Assembly (NCBI RefSeq): GCF_004770765.1
Contig: NZ_RQFK01000023.1
Span: 62,001-126,000 of the forward strand
Direction of reading: 5' to 3'
Length of the DNA: 64,000 bases
DNA from: Leptospira noumeaensis
Lineage (GTDB): Bacteria > Spirochaetota > Leptospiria > Leptospirales > Leptospiraceae
The notes under the pieces are model-generated. The model made no database searches and was not told the DNA's origin. It worked only from the letters and a program-made list of their open reading frames with translations. Position numbers and translations under genes: made by a program. Position 1 is the first letter of the stretch, and every line of letters starts with the position of its first letter. Shown here piece by piece: positions 8,283-15,624 of this stretch.

Positions 8283-8881
8283 AAGTGTGTTTAGTAGCAG
8301 GTAGCCACAGAAAAAATTCTCAATCATTAAAAGTCGCAAAATTTTTAGCAAAAATATTAGAAACAAAAGGAATCGAAGTTTTAGTTTTCGATTTGGGTGG
8401 AAATCCGCTTCCACTTTGGGAGCCCACAATGTGGGAAAAGGATTCTGAAATCAAAAAGTTTTGGTTAGAATATAGCAAGGGATTTGCCAGCGCGGATGCT
8501 TATATCTTTCTTTCTCCTGAGTATGCAGGAATGGCAAGTCCCGCATTAAAAAACTTTTTTCTTTATTTATCTGGCGGAGATATTTCTCACAAACCAGGTG
8601 TGATTGTTACTGTTTCGAGTGGAATGGGTGGAAGTTATCCAAATGCAGAACTTCGTATGTCTAGTTACAAAAATACTAGGATTGTTTACCTTCCTGATCA
8701 TGTAATTGTTCGTCATGTGGAATCTGTATTAAATTCAGAAACCCCCGAAGGTAAAGATGACGAATACATTCGTACAAGACTTAGTTATGTTCTGAACGTA
8801 TTAATTGAATACGCAAAGGCTTTCACTGCTGTTCGGGAAAGTGGTGTGATTGATATAAAGACTTACCCTTTTGGACTATAA
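8279..8881 (+). CDS. NADPH-dependent FMN reductase family protein
   Basis: A 200-residue flavodoxin-fold oxidoreductase. The FMN phosphate loop GSHRKNSQSLKVAKFL lies at residues 8-23, and the SPEYAGMASPALKNFFLYL block (about 79-97) is the conserved isoalloxazine/dimer segment of NADPH-dependent FMN reductases (quinone or azo reductase-like). It is expected to be a cytoplasmic homodimer reducing FMN, quinones or similar acceptors. It is coupled by ATGA to the preceding gene. Its 3' end overlaps the convergent acyltransferase gene by 59 bases. Confidence 0.85.
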   Translation: MKVCLVAGSHRKNSQSLKVAKFLAKILETKGIEVLVFDLGGNPLPLWEPTMWEKDSEIKKFWLEYSKGFASADAYIFLSPEYAGMASPALKNFFLYLSGGDISHKPGVIVTVSSGMGGSYPNAELRMSSYKNTRIVYLPDHVIVRHVESVLNSETPEGKDDEYIRTRLSYVLNVLIEYAKAFTAVRESGVIDIKTYPFGL

Positions 8882-9902
8882 CTGCGATCGCAGTAGGTAT
8901 TCCAACATTCAAAATCAAAGTCACTATGTAACCTAGAATTGGGCCGCCGAAGGAATAGGGGTCAAAACTATGCATCATATGAATCACAAATGGATGTAAA
9001 AGGAAAATAAAAAGACTATTGGTTCCAATAAAACAGATCCAATTGGATACTTTTTGGCTTAATTTTGGCAGAATCTCCCAAATGAAGAGAAAGAAAAAAA
9101 TGGGGTATACTAAGTGGTGATTTTTAAAATCAACCCCATAGATTCCACTGAAACAGATTAATAGAAATAAAATAATTAAACTAAAAGTTCCCAAAAGAAC
9201 AAAGATATTCGCTGCAGGTTTGTTCTTTTCTTCTTTTGAAAGGCCAATTCGGATTCCCAATAGAAAGAAAAAAATGTAATTCAAAATAGAAATCGAATGA
9301 TAGTCCTTAGCAATTAAATTGTCAAAAAAACCTAAATTCGAACTAAGGTTGATTAAAAATGAGATCAAAAGTAATGAATTTGAATACTTAGAGTTCATTA
9401 AGATTCTTTCAAAAATATAGTAGAAGATATAAAACTGAATTAGTAGTGGGACAAAATAAAAGGGAGCAAATACCTTTCCTAATAGGTAAAATTGTAAAAA
9501 TTCCAAAACTGTATAATGATTGTATTTGATGAAATATCCGACAACCGACGCGATCGTATACGGAATCAAAAGGTTCTTAAATTTTGAAGTCCAATATCCT
9601 TCTTTTTTTCGTAAGAAAATTGCAGAAGTAATGATAAATAGGGGAACCGAAAAACGTGACAAATTGGAAAGAAACAATGTAGTCCGGATCACTGAGGTGT
9701 CTGCCGGATGGAAAAATTGAAAGTAAGAATGAATGTGGATGATGACAATCCCAATCATGGCAAATCCACGAAGAATATCGAATCGATTTTCTCTTCCAAC
9801 GGGAGTGGCTATAGGGTGTGGAAGTGAGTAGGGGATTCGAAAGGCCCAAAGATACAAAGCCCCGAAGCCTGCTAGTATGATCCCTAGTAATTCCCATTCC
9901 AT
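8823..9902 (-). CDS. acyltransferase 3 family membrane protein
   Basis: An integral membrane protein of about 359 residues with roughly ten hydrophobic spans. Near the N-terminus it carries RFDILRGFAMIGIVIIHIHSYF, the R-x10-H signature of acyltransferase family 3 (OafA/NodX type), and it ends with FLLHPFVIHMMH, also typical. These enzymes transfer acyl groups to envelope sugars or lipids. The ATG at 9902 is preferred because GGAGAAG precedes it at good spacing; a start five codons upstream (9917) is possible. The gene is convergent with the FMN reductase and overlaps it by 59 bases. Confidence 0.8.
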   Translation of the reverse strand: MEWELLGIILAGFGALYLWAFRIPYSLPHPIATPVGRENRFDILRGFAMIGIVIIHIHSYFQFFHPADTSVIRTTLFLSNLSRFSVPLFIITSAIFLRKKEGYWTSKFKNLLIPYTIASVVGYFIKYNHYTVLEFLQFYLLGKVFAPFYFVPLLIQFYIFYYIFERILMNSKYSNSLLLISFLINLSSNLGFFDNLIAKDYHSISILNYIFFFLLGIRIGLSKEEKNKPAANIFVLLGTFSLIILFLLICFSGIYGVDFKNHHLVYPIFFFLFIWEILPKLSQKVSNWICFIGTNSLFIFLLHPFVIHMMHSFDPYSFGGPILGYIVTLILNVGIPTAIAVIVQKGKSLYQSHHFPEQQ

Positions 9903-10011
9903 AATTGTCTTCTCCATTAAGGCATTTTCTTTTCAGATTTCCTGGGGGAAAGGAAAATGAATTCAGATTTTAGGCAAAATAGCCAAAAATAGATACAGGA
10001 GCCACGAACCA

Positions 10012-10452
10012 ATGAGCAAACTCAACATTCCGCCGAATCAGAGGATCTTCAAAGAAGGGGAACTGAATAATGCGATGTACATCATCCTTCAAGGAAACGT
10101 TGAGATTTTTTTTACAGTCAATAATAGCCAAACTCGATTGGCACTGATGAAACCCGGTGATTTTTTTGGTGAGATGGCTTTGTTTAGTTCCAATCCAAGA
10201 AGCGCCACTGCAAGAACCATAACAAACTGCGAAGTAGCAGTCATTGAAAGTAAACAACAGTTAGAAAACTTTCTTGTTAAAAATCCAAAGTTTGCAGCAA
10301 AGATGGTTTCTATTATGGCCGACAGGCTTGCGCGTACAAATGAGTTACTCATTAGTAGTATGGAAAAATCCGTGGCTAAGAAAATTGAATTTAGTAATGA
10401 CGTTGGTAAAGAACATCAAATAGGAATTAGTGATGTCCAGGATGTGGAGTGA
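10012..10452 (+). CDS. cyclic nucleotide-binding domain protein
   Basis: A 146-residue stand-alone cNMP-binding domain. It shows the jelly-roll order IFKEGELNNAMYIILQGNVEIF, then the phosphate-binding cassette GDFFGEMALFSSNPRSATARTITNCEVAVIE (about 50-80), where the Gly-Glu...Arg pattern needed for cyclic nucleotide binding is intact. The C-terminal helices lack a Crp-type DNA-binding domain, so it is more likely a regulatory partner than a transcription factor. AGGAG precedes the ATG. The gene ends directly against the convergent small gene at 10453. Confidence 0.8.
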   Translation: MSKLNIPPNQRIFKEGELNNAMYIILQGNVEIFFTVNNSQTRLALMKPGDFFGEMALFSSNPRSATARTITNCEVAVIESKQQLENFLVKNPKFAAKMVSIMADRLARTNELLISSMEKSVAKKIEFSNDVGKEHQIGISDVQDVE

Positions 10453-10704
10453 TTATCCGTAAATAGTAGGTAAGTTTTTTTTGATTAATGTAATTTCTAA
10501 AATGGGAGCATAACTTAAAAGATTTTTTATATTTACAACTTGTCCTTCCGCCATCAAAAACTCTTTTAAGATTTCTAAAGTTTCTTCTGGTGGAAGTGAA
10601 GAAATACTCGGATATTCTGGGTGCCCAACTAAATTGAATTCATCAGCGAGTTTTGGATCTTCGAGTTGATTATCTTCTAAGCTAAGTAAATCTTTCCAGT
10701 TCAT
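10453..10704 (-). CDS. small acidic hypothetical protein
   Basis: An 83-residue soluble, acidic protein (LSLEDNQLEDPKLADEFN at the N-terminus) with no recognised domain. It starts 2 bases after the stop of the HATPase-HDOD gene and is almost certainly co-transcribed with it, which suggests a partner or regulatory role. Its end abuts the cyclic-nucleotide-binding gene tail to tail. Confidence 0.6.
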   Translation of the reverse strand: MNWKDLLSLEDNQLEDPKLADEFNLVGHPEYPSISSLPPEETLEILKEFLMAEGQVVNIKNLLSYAPILEITLIKKNLPTIYG

Positions 10705-10706
10705 AT

Positions 10707-12209
10707 TTAAAATAAGAGATTTTGGTATTCTTCTCTATGTTCCTCAAATTGTAATTTAAACCTATCTTGCATATCGCGAAATTCCTTTTCAGATTTAATT
10801 TCGAAATATTCCAATACTTCGGGTTCCACAGTAAAATAGTTCCCTTTGCCTCGACCAATATTGGCTAAAATATCTGCTAAATAAATAATTTGGCAAAGGA
10901 TATTGTTTCTGGTTCTGCATTGCCAAGGTTTGTGATGGTAACGAATGACATCTAGAATTTCTTCAGGGAACTTCCATTTTTCTGACATCAAATAACCAAT
11001 TTCGGAATGTGTTGTCCCTAGTGTATATTCTTCAACCCATTCTGAAATTTCATTACTGTCATCACTTCTTAGAACTCGAATTTGATTGACTTGGCTTAAA
11101 TCAAGCGATAATAGAACCATCCTGCCTAAATCGTGAAGTAATCCACAAATGATGGCTGGTTCCAATAACTTTAAATGTTTTTTGCTATCTTCAATGAGAA
11201 ACCTCGCATACATCGAGGTTTTGAAAGAATGTGTCCAAACTAGAACTTGTTTCGCATAGCGAGTGTTAAGTATTCTTTTTGCTCCCAATGTCAAAAAGAT
11301 AGATTCTAGATTTTTAAGTCCGATTCTTTTTACACCTTCTAATACGGAGATAATTGGTGTATGGGCTCCAAATAATGGTGAGTTTGCTATTTTCAGTATT
11401 TCGGCTGTAATTGCTGGATCTTTTTCTACTTGGCCAGAAATTTCGTGCCAATCGACATCCTTTTTTTTAGCAATCACTATGAGTTTTTGAATCTGTGGTG
11501 GTAGGGGAGGGAGATTATTCACTTCCCTGACCAGAAGATTTTTTATATTGATTTGGTTTTCTTTTGGGATGAGTTGTTTCGGAATTCGAATGATGACTTC
11601 AGTATAATCATCTGTTGTCATTAGTTGAAAGAATTGGTTTGAGATTCCTGAATTTCTGAGTAAGATGTGAATGAGTACAATTCCAAGACCAGAACTTTCT
11701 TCGTTGTCAATGGACTCACGGTAAGCATCGTTTATGTTTTTGTATTTCGCGGATGCTTGTACTCGTTTTAGAATTCTGTTTTTTTCTTCAGGGAGGATCT
11801 TAGCGTTATTACGAACCTTGAATTCAATATAGTCTTCTTTGAAAATTGTGCTTAAAGTTATTTTATAGGGGGAATCCTCTAGGGCCAAAAAAACACGTTT
11901 GCGGTTGTGTCCGAATTCGTCTTTGTAAAGAGGGATCCCTCGACCATAGTCTTTTTGATCCCAAAGATTCAAACCTTGTTCCTGAAAAAAAACACGTTTC
12001 CCGTTAGCCTTACATCCGTTTACTAGTAGTTCACTTAGGATTGTAAATAGAATTTCATGTAAGAATTCTAGAGAGATACTCCTGACGATCCTACCAATCC
12101 AGACATCGAGTTCCGGGCAGTCGATTTCCGAAAAGTGGACATATTCTTTGGAAATTAGTTTTCCCGAAAGAAAGTCCTCCTGGAAGGTGATGAGCGGGGG
12201 AATCGACAT
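10707..12209 (-). CDS. HATPase-HDOD fusion signalling protein
   Basis: A 500-residue two-domain protein. The N-terminal part (about 40-215) resembles a histidine-kinase-type ATPase: an N-box-like helix ELLVNGCKANGKR near 60 and a glycine-lid motif SSGLGIVLIHILL near 175. No phospho-acceptor His domain precedes it, as in anti-sigma-type GHKL proteins. The C-terminal part (about 225-490) is an HDOD domain, recognised from LPPLPPQIQKL, DPAITAEILKIANSPLFG, GLLHDLGRMVLLS and MSEKWKFPEEILDVIRYHHKP. HDOD proteins act in signalling and motility control. The following 83-residue gene is probably its partner. Confidence 0.75.
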   Translation of the reverse strand: MSIPPLITFQEDFLSGKLISKEYVHFSEIDCPELDVWIGRIVRSISLEFLHEILFTILSELLVNGCKANGKRVFFQEQGLNLWDQKDYGRGIPLYKDEFGHNRKRVFLALEDSPYKITLSTIFKEDYIEFKVRNNAKILPEEKNRILKRVQASAKYKNINDAYRESIDNEESSGLGIVLIHILLRNSGISNQFFQLMTTDDYTEVIIRIPKQLIPKENQINIKNLLVREVNNLPPLPPQIQKLIVIAKKKDVDWHEISGQVEKDPAITAEILKIANSPLFGAHTPIISVLEGVKRIGLKNLESIFLTLGAKRILNTRYAKQVLVWTHSFKTSMYARFLIEDSKKHLKLLEPAIICGLLHDLGRMVLLSLDLSQVNQIRVLRSDDSNEISEWVEEYTLGTTHSEIGYLMSEKWKFPEEILDVIRYHHKPWQCRTRNNILCQIIYLADILANIGRGKGNYFTVEPEVLEYFEIKSEKEFRDMQDRFKLQFEEHREEYQNLLF

Positions 12210-12296
12210 GATAAACCTGTTTTGAACCTTGTTTCTCTTTTTGAAAACCGAAAATTTTATTTTGAAATTTCTGTCAGGATTCCGATAATAAAGACT

Positions 12297-12824
12297 ATGG
12301 AACTCTTAAAAAAATCCCTTCCTATTGCCCTTGTGTTATTTGTAGCAGTTGCCTCTATTTCTGCACAGGACACCAAACCACAAGTTACTTCTACCGATGT
12401 GAATCAAGAGAATCACGATGCAAAAGAGGGACAGGATAAAGAGTTATTCGAATACTACTATAAAACCCGCCCAGAAAATTTACCACCTAATAAAGCGAAA
12501 CTAGAATATAACTTGATTAAGACGCTCAAAAAAGAGATCATGAGTCGCGACTATTCTAAAGAATCGGTAGAAGCTATCAAAAAAATCGATGCTACAAATG
12601 TTCAATACGAAAGAGTGTATAGAGAAAGTAAATGGCTTCGTGGTTTTATGACTCAAAACACCCATCTAAACTATTTAGAATATATGTACATTGTGAAACA
12701 TGATAAATATATGTGTTTTGTGAGTTTTGATGTTAATCCTGAACTTTATTTACAACAGTCTCGCCAGTCTCAACTGGTTTTTGCTGCGAAGGATAAGTTC
12801 GAGATAGTAATCCCAAAACCCTAA
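12297..12824 (+). CDS. exported hypothetical protein
   Basis: I place the start at the ATG at 12297 (175 residues), since the protein then begins with a good signal peptide (MELLKKSLPIALVLFVAVASISAQ); an in-frame start at 12222 would bury it. The mature part is helical and charged, with a distinctive TRPENLPPNKAKLEYNLIKTLKKE stretch, a KWLRGFM segment and YLEYMYIVKHDKYMCFVSF. It is likely periplasmic. I do not recognise a family; Leptospira flagellar-coiling proteins came to mind but are considerably larger. Its 3' end overlaps the convergent DUF3592-like gene by 92 bases, unusually long. Confidence 0.6.
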   Translation: MELLKKSLPIALVLFVAVASISAQDTKPQVTSTDVNQENHDAKEGQDKELFEYYYKTRPENLPPNKAKLEYNLIKTLKKEIMSRDYSKESVEAIKKIDATNVQYERVYRESKWLRGFMTQNTHLNYLEYMYIVKHDKYMCFVSFDVNPELYLQQSRQSQLVFAAKDKFEIVIPKP

Positions 12825-13281
12825 TTGGTAAGGAAACACCGGCGAGTACGAGTAAATAGATAAATCCATATAAAAAATATCTTTCTAAGTTTTCCAAAAG
12901 GGGGAGTGGTTCCTCATTCCCTCTAATTTGCGAAATGGCTGTTTGTTTTCCGAAAATTCTAATTTCTTTTTTATAAACTTCAATTGTATCACCTAACCTA
13001 AGTCTTTTGTAGATAGAATAGGGTATCCGTTCTGTAATTTCAAAAAGAGAACCATTACTCAGGCCAAAACTGTAGTGGCATTGGTAAGCAATAGGGAATT
13101 GGTTTTTGACTCGTGAGAGTTCTTGGACGATCGCAAAACTTCTGTTTTTCTCTGTTGTTAGAGTTTGCGTTTCTGATTTTAAGTAACTATTTTCAAAATG
13201 AACAAGCGAATAGAATAGGGAAATAACAATAAAGGAAATAAAAACCGAATTGGAGATCCAAACCGAGATTTTTGGAGACAT
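12733..13281 (-). CDS. DUF3592-like membrane protein
   Basis: A 182-residue protein with two predicted membrane spans (about 8-28 and 133-155). The extracytoplasmic part between them has the pattern of DUF3592: a hydrophobic beta segment, then YKRLRLGDTIEVYKKEIRIFG, resembling the GD-x-V-x-V-Y core of that family. Function unknown. It starts immediately after the stop of the NADK-STAS gene, so the two are co-transcribed, and it overlaps the convergent exported-protein gene by 92 bases. Confidence 0.6.
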   Translation of the reverse strand: MSPKISVWISNSVFISFIVISLFYSLVHFENSYLKSETQTLTTEKNRSFAIVQELSRVKNQFPIAYQCHYSFGLSNGSLFEITERIPYSIYKRLRLGDTIEVYKKEIRIFGKQTAISQIRGNEEPLPLLENLERYFLYGFIYLLVLAGVSLPIRVLGLLSRTYPSQQKPVETGETVVNKVQD

Positions 13282-14559
13282 CTAGGACTTAGATGGCTCC
13301 TCAAATGACTTCAACGCTTCTTCACGGTCACTATAAAATTGAAAAGCACTGGAAAGTCCTAACAAATGAAATACTTGTAAGATAGAACTAGTCACTCCGA
13401 CCAGTGCCATCTCTTTATTTCTTTTTTGTAAGTTCATTTTCACATCTAAAATCATTCGGATTCCTAAACTAGATATGTATCGGAGTTCTGAAAAATCCAA
13501 AATGAGATGTTTTCTATCGGTTCCGACCATTTCATCTAAGATCGTTTGTGTGATTCGATCCAGTGGACCCGATTCCATACGACCTTTGATTTGGACGATG
13601 ACGGTTCCATTGATGCGTTTTTGTTCTATTTCGTATGGTAAGTCTTGCATGGATTCCCCTCTCTTTAGCGGAACAATTACAAATAATTTCTCGGGCGATA
13701 ACCGAATTGTCGCCTTGGCATAAGGTGGAAAAGGATAATGTCTTTCCGTAAGGGAATCGACAGCCAAACCACCATTCATTTCAGAAATAACTTCCACTTG
13801 ATCTAAAGCCCGGAAATCTGCCAAGGAAAACTCTGTTTCTGGGGACTTCACTCGGATTTCTCGAGAATAAACATGGAAAAACGGCTCATGTTTTGAAAAA
13901 GGTGGGAATTTTTTAGGAAAACAGGAAGTAATCCATCCGGTGGAACCCGCTCCCGTATAAACTAACAGGCCTGAACATTTTTGTTCTTCTTTCTTTCCTT
14001 GGTAAGAAATCCAAAAGCGAGATGTAAGGTCTGGGCTACTATTTCGTACAGAAAGTTCGCAAATGGCTGGTACAGTTTTCAGTTTGGTGCCGTTGGGATA
14101 TTGAATTTCTGTATCAAGTAGTGACCAGGATTCCAATTTTGTTTGCCTGAAATTGTTACCCACTGCCTTTTTTAATTCTTCCGCGGTAAAACCGAGTAAT
14201 GCTCCCACGGAGGAATCAGGATCGGAATTACAACCGATTAAATGAGTATTCCCAGCCAAATGGGCCACATAAGTGAAATGGTTATCACCGCCATGAGCGA
14301 CGATCAAATCGTATTTGGTGCCAACTTCGGGATCAAAATTTTCTCGAAATACAAACTCGGCATTAGGAAATACTTGGGATTTCAGAAAGTCACGTGACTG
14401 TAATTGCCTTTCGTGTGATTCAAAAGTCCTTTCGAAGACTTCTGGATTTTGACGTGCGACTTCTTTGTAGGCTTGAATGGAGCCATAAGTTTCCAAATCC
14501 AATTCGTATTTGGTACGTTTGAATACCACTACGACCTTTTTATACTTGGTTGAAGTCAT
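13282..14559 (-). CDS. NAD-kinase-like domain fused to STAS domain
   Basis: A 425-residue fusion. Residues about 1-310 look like an NAD/diacylglycerol-kinase-superfamily domain: the strand VVVVFKRTKYEL, the catalytic loop VAHGGDNHFTYVAHL near 85-100 (GGDN instead of the usual GGDG) and the second loop YTGAGSTGWITS near 205 (cf. TPTGSTAY). Residues about 311-420 form a STAS domain of the anti-sigma-antagonist type (VIVQIKGRMESG, LILDFSELRYISSLGIRMIL) with a Ser-Ser at the usual phosphorylation site. The first part may phosphorylate NAD(H) or only bind it; the STAS part suggests partner-switching regulation. It is followed without a gap by the DUF3592-like gene. Confidence 0.75.
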   Translation of the reverse strand: MTSTKYKKVVVVFKRTKYELDLETYGSIQAYKEVARQNPEVFERTFESHERQLQSRDFLKSQVFPNAEFVFRENFDPEVGTKYDLIVAHGGDNHFTYVAHLAGNTHLIGCNSDPDSSVGALLGFTAEELKKAVGNNFRQTKLESWSLLDTEIQYPNGTKLKTVPAICELSVRNSSPDLTSRFWISYQGKKEEQKCSGLLVYTGAGSTGWITSCFPKKFPPFSKHEPFFHVYSREIRVKSPETEFSLADFRALDQVEVISEMNGGLAVDSLTERHYPFPPYAKATIRLSPEKLFVIVPLKRGESMQDLPYEIEQKRINGTVIVQIKGRMESGPLDRITQTILDEMVGTDRKHLILDFSELRYISSLGIRMILDVKMNLQKRNKEMALVGVTSSILQVFHLLGLSSAFQFYSDREEALKSFEEPSKS

Positions 14560-14669
14560 GAGTTTTGGAAGAAATTCCCATTTTCCTTAGGGAAATAAAG
14601 GTTTTTTTGAAAAAACTTCGTTTTTCTTAATAAATTTCGAGAAAAATTGTATCCAAAATCAATTTAGTC

Positions 14670-14698
14670 TTGTACCAAATCATGTAGTTTTATAAATA
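14670..14698 (+). promoter_or_regulatory. candidate promoter of the HU gene
   Basis: A -35-like TTGTAC at 14670-14675 is followed after 17 bases by TAAATA at 14693-14698 (an overlapping TATAAA starts at 14691), in the AT-rich region before the HU-like gene. It would place transcription start about 30 bases before the ATG. Pattern match only. Confidence 0.35.
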
Positions 14699-14736
14699 AT
14701 GTGTAACCGTTAAATGGTTTAGAGGAAAATCAAAGT

Positions 14737-15042
14737 ATGGCAACAACTCCTACCCCAATGAAGAAGTCCGAAATGCTCAGCGAACTTGCTGAAATAACTG
14801 GTATGACCAAAAAGAACGTAGCAGCGTTCCTAGACTCCTTTGTTGATCTCGCTTATAAAGAAACCAAGAAAAACGGAGCATTCATCATTCCAGGTTTAGG
14901 AAAACTTGTTAAACGCAATCGTCCAAAACGCAAAGGAAGAAACCCTGCAACTGGTGAAGCCATCGTAATTCCTGCTAAAACTGTTGTTAAATTCACTTTA
15001 TCTAAAACTTGCAAAGATGCAGTTGTGCCTCCAAAAAAATAA
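14737..15042 (+). CDS. HU/IHF-family DNA-binding protein
   Basis: A 101-residue nucleoid protein. It has the HU helical dimer region (KKSEMLSELAEITGMTKKNVAAFLDSFVDLAYKE, about 9-42), then GAFIIPGLGKLVKRNRPKRKGRNPATGEAIVIPAKTVVKF, which contains the signature GRNPATGE and the DNA-bending arm. The N-terminus is about ten residues longer than in classic HU and the C-terminus ends in KK. It would bend and compact DNA. A TAAATGG...GAGGAAAA leader precedes the ATG and a terminator-like hairpin follows, so it is probably monocistronic. Confidence 0.9.
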   Translation: MATTPTPMKKSEMLSELAEITGMTKKNVAAFLDSFVDLAYKETKKNGAFIIPGLGKLVKRNRPKRKGRNPATGEAIVIPAKTVVKFTLSKTCKDAVVPPKK

Positions 15043-15055
15043 TTTAGTTTGTGAA

Positions 15056-15083
15056 CCCAGGAGGGTGTCCCCCTGGGCATTTT
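15056..15083 (+). terminator. terminator-like hairpin after HU gene
   Basis: CCCAGG (15056-15061) and CCTGGG (15072-15077) form a GC-rich stem around a 10-base loop that can extend the pairing with GG/CC. It is followed by CATTTTAT. It lies 14 bases after the HU stop. The U-tract is short, so it may be a leaky terminator or an mRNA structure before the next start at 15084. Confidence 0.5.
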
Positions 15084-15536
15084 ATGGATAAAAAACCTTA
15101 TCCTTTTTTGCCATTTGAAGATTCTCTCGTAGGAGAAAAAATTCTTCTTGTTTGGCAAGAAAGCAATCATTCAGAAAAAAATCTAAAAGACAATTTACTA
15201 AAAGCTCTGGATCTTACAGAAGACCAGATCATTTTTACACCCAATGCCATCAAACAAAAGTTAATGGTATCTTATCCGACGGAAATTCGTTCCTACATAG
15301 AAAAAGGTGAACCTAGGAACATCACCAACCTCTTGTTACAGATTGCAAGAGGAAAGTCAGAGTTAAATCCAATTCCGGCACTTGATATCACATTTGAACT
15401 GATGGAATGGATCCTTACAGGATTTGATTTGGATGATGTATTAGTAGAAACCTTATCCGCATTATTTGGAACCAATCTAACAAATGATTTTGTCGACCAA
15501 GTGAGAGCTGAATACATTAAGGAATTTCGCGGTTAA
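15084..15536 (+). CDS. conserved hypothetical cytoplasmic protein
   Basis: A 150-residue soluble protein with no recognised domain. I use the ATG at 15084 rather than the in-frame GTG at 15051, because translation from the GTG would read through the hairpin stem and add a meaningless Gly/Pro stretch. The C-terminal half is acidic and helical (LDITFELMEWILTGFDLDDVLVETLSALFG). No cysteines, signal peptide or membrane span. No clear ribosome site lies at normal distance; CAGGAGGG is 19 bases upstream, inside the hairpin. Confidence 0.55.
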   Translation: MDKKPYPFLPFEDSLVGEKILLVWQESNHSEKNLKDNLLKALDLTEDQIIFTPNAIKQKLMVSYPTEIRSYIEKGEPRNITNLLLQIARGKSELNPIPALDITFELMEWILTGFDLDDVLVETLSALFGTNLTNDFVDQVRAEYIKEFRG

Positions 15537-15575
15537 AGATTTTTGATTGGGTGAAGGTATTTTTGTTGTCAAATA

Positions 15576-15590
15576 TTGAACTTGGTTCAA
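15576..15590. promoter_or_regulatory. candidate operator before flavoprotein-TetR operon
   Basis: A perfect inverted repeat TTGAAC - TTG - GTTCAA lies 35 bases before the likely start of the FAD oxidase gene at 15625, and a further GGAAC half-site follows. A TetR-family gene is the second gene of this operon, so this may be its autoregulatory site. Inference only. Confidence 0.35.
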
Positions 15591-15624
15591 ATTTTGGAAC
15601 AAATAAGAACTTTTGGATATCAAT

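Noticed and set aside
12297..12824. Identity as flagellar coiling protein FcpA or FcpB
   Set aside because: Those proteins are about 32-36 kDa, this one about 20 kDa, and I cannot match specific motifs.
15051..15083. GTG start at 15051 for the gene after HU
   Set aside because: It would translate the terminator stem as Gly/Pro-rich residues with no ribosome site; the ATG at 15084 is better.
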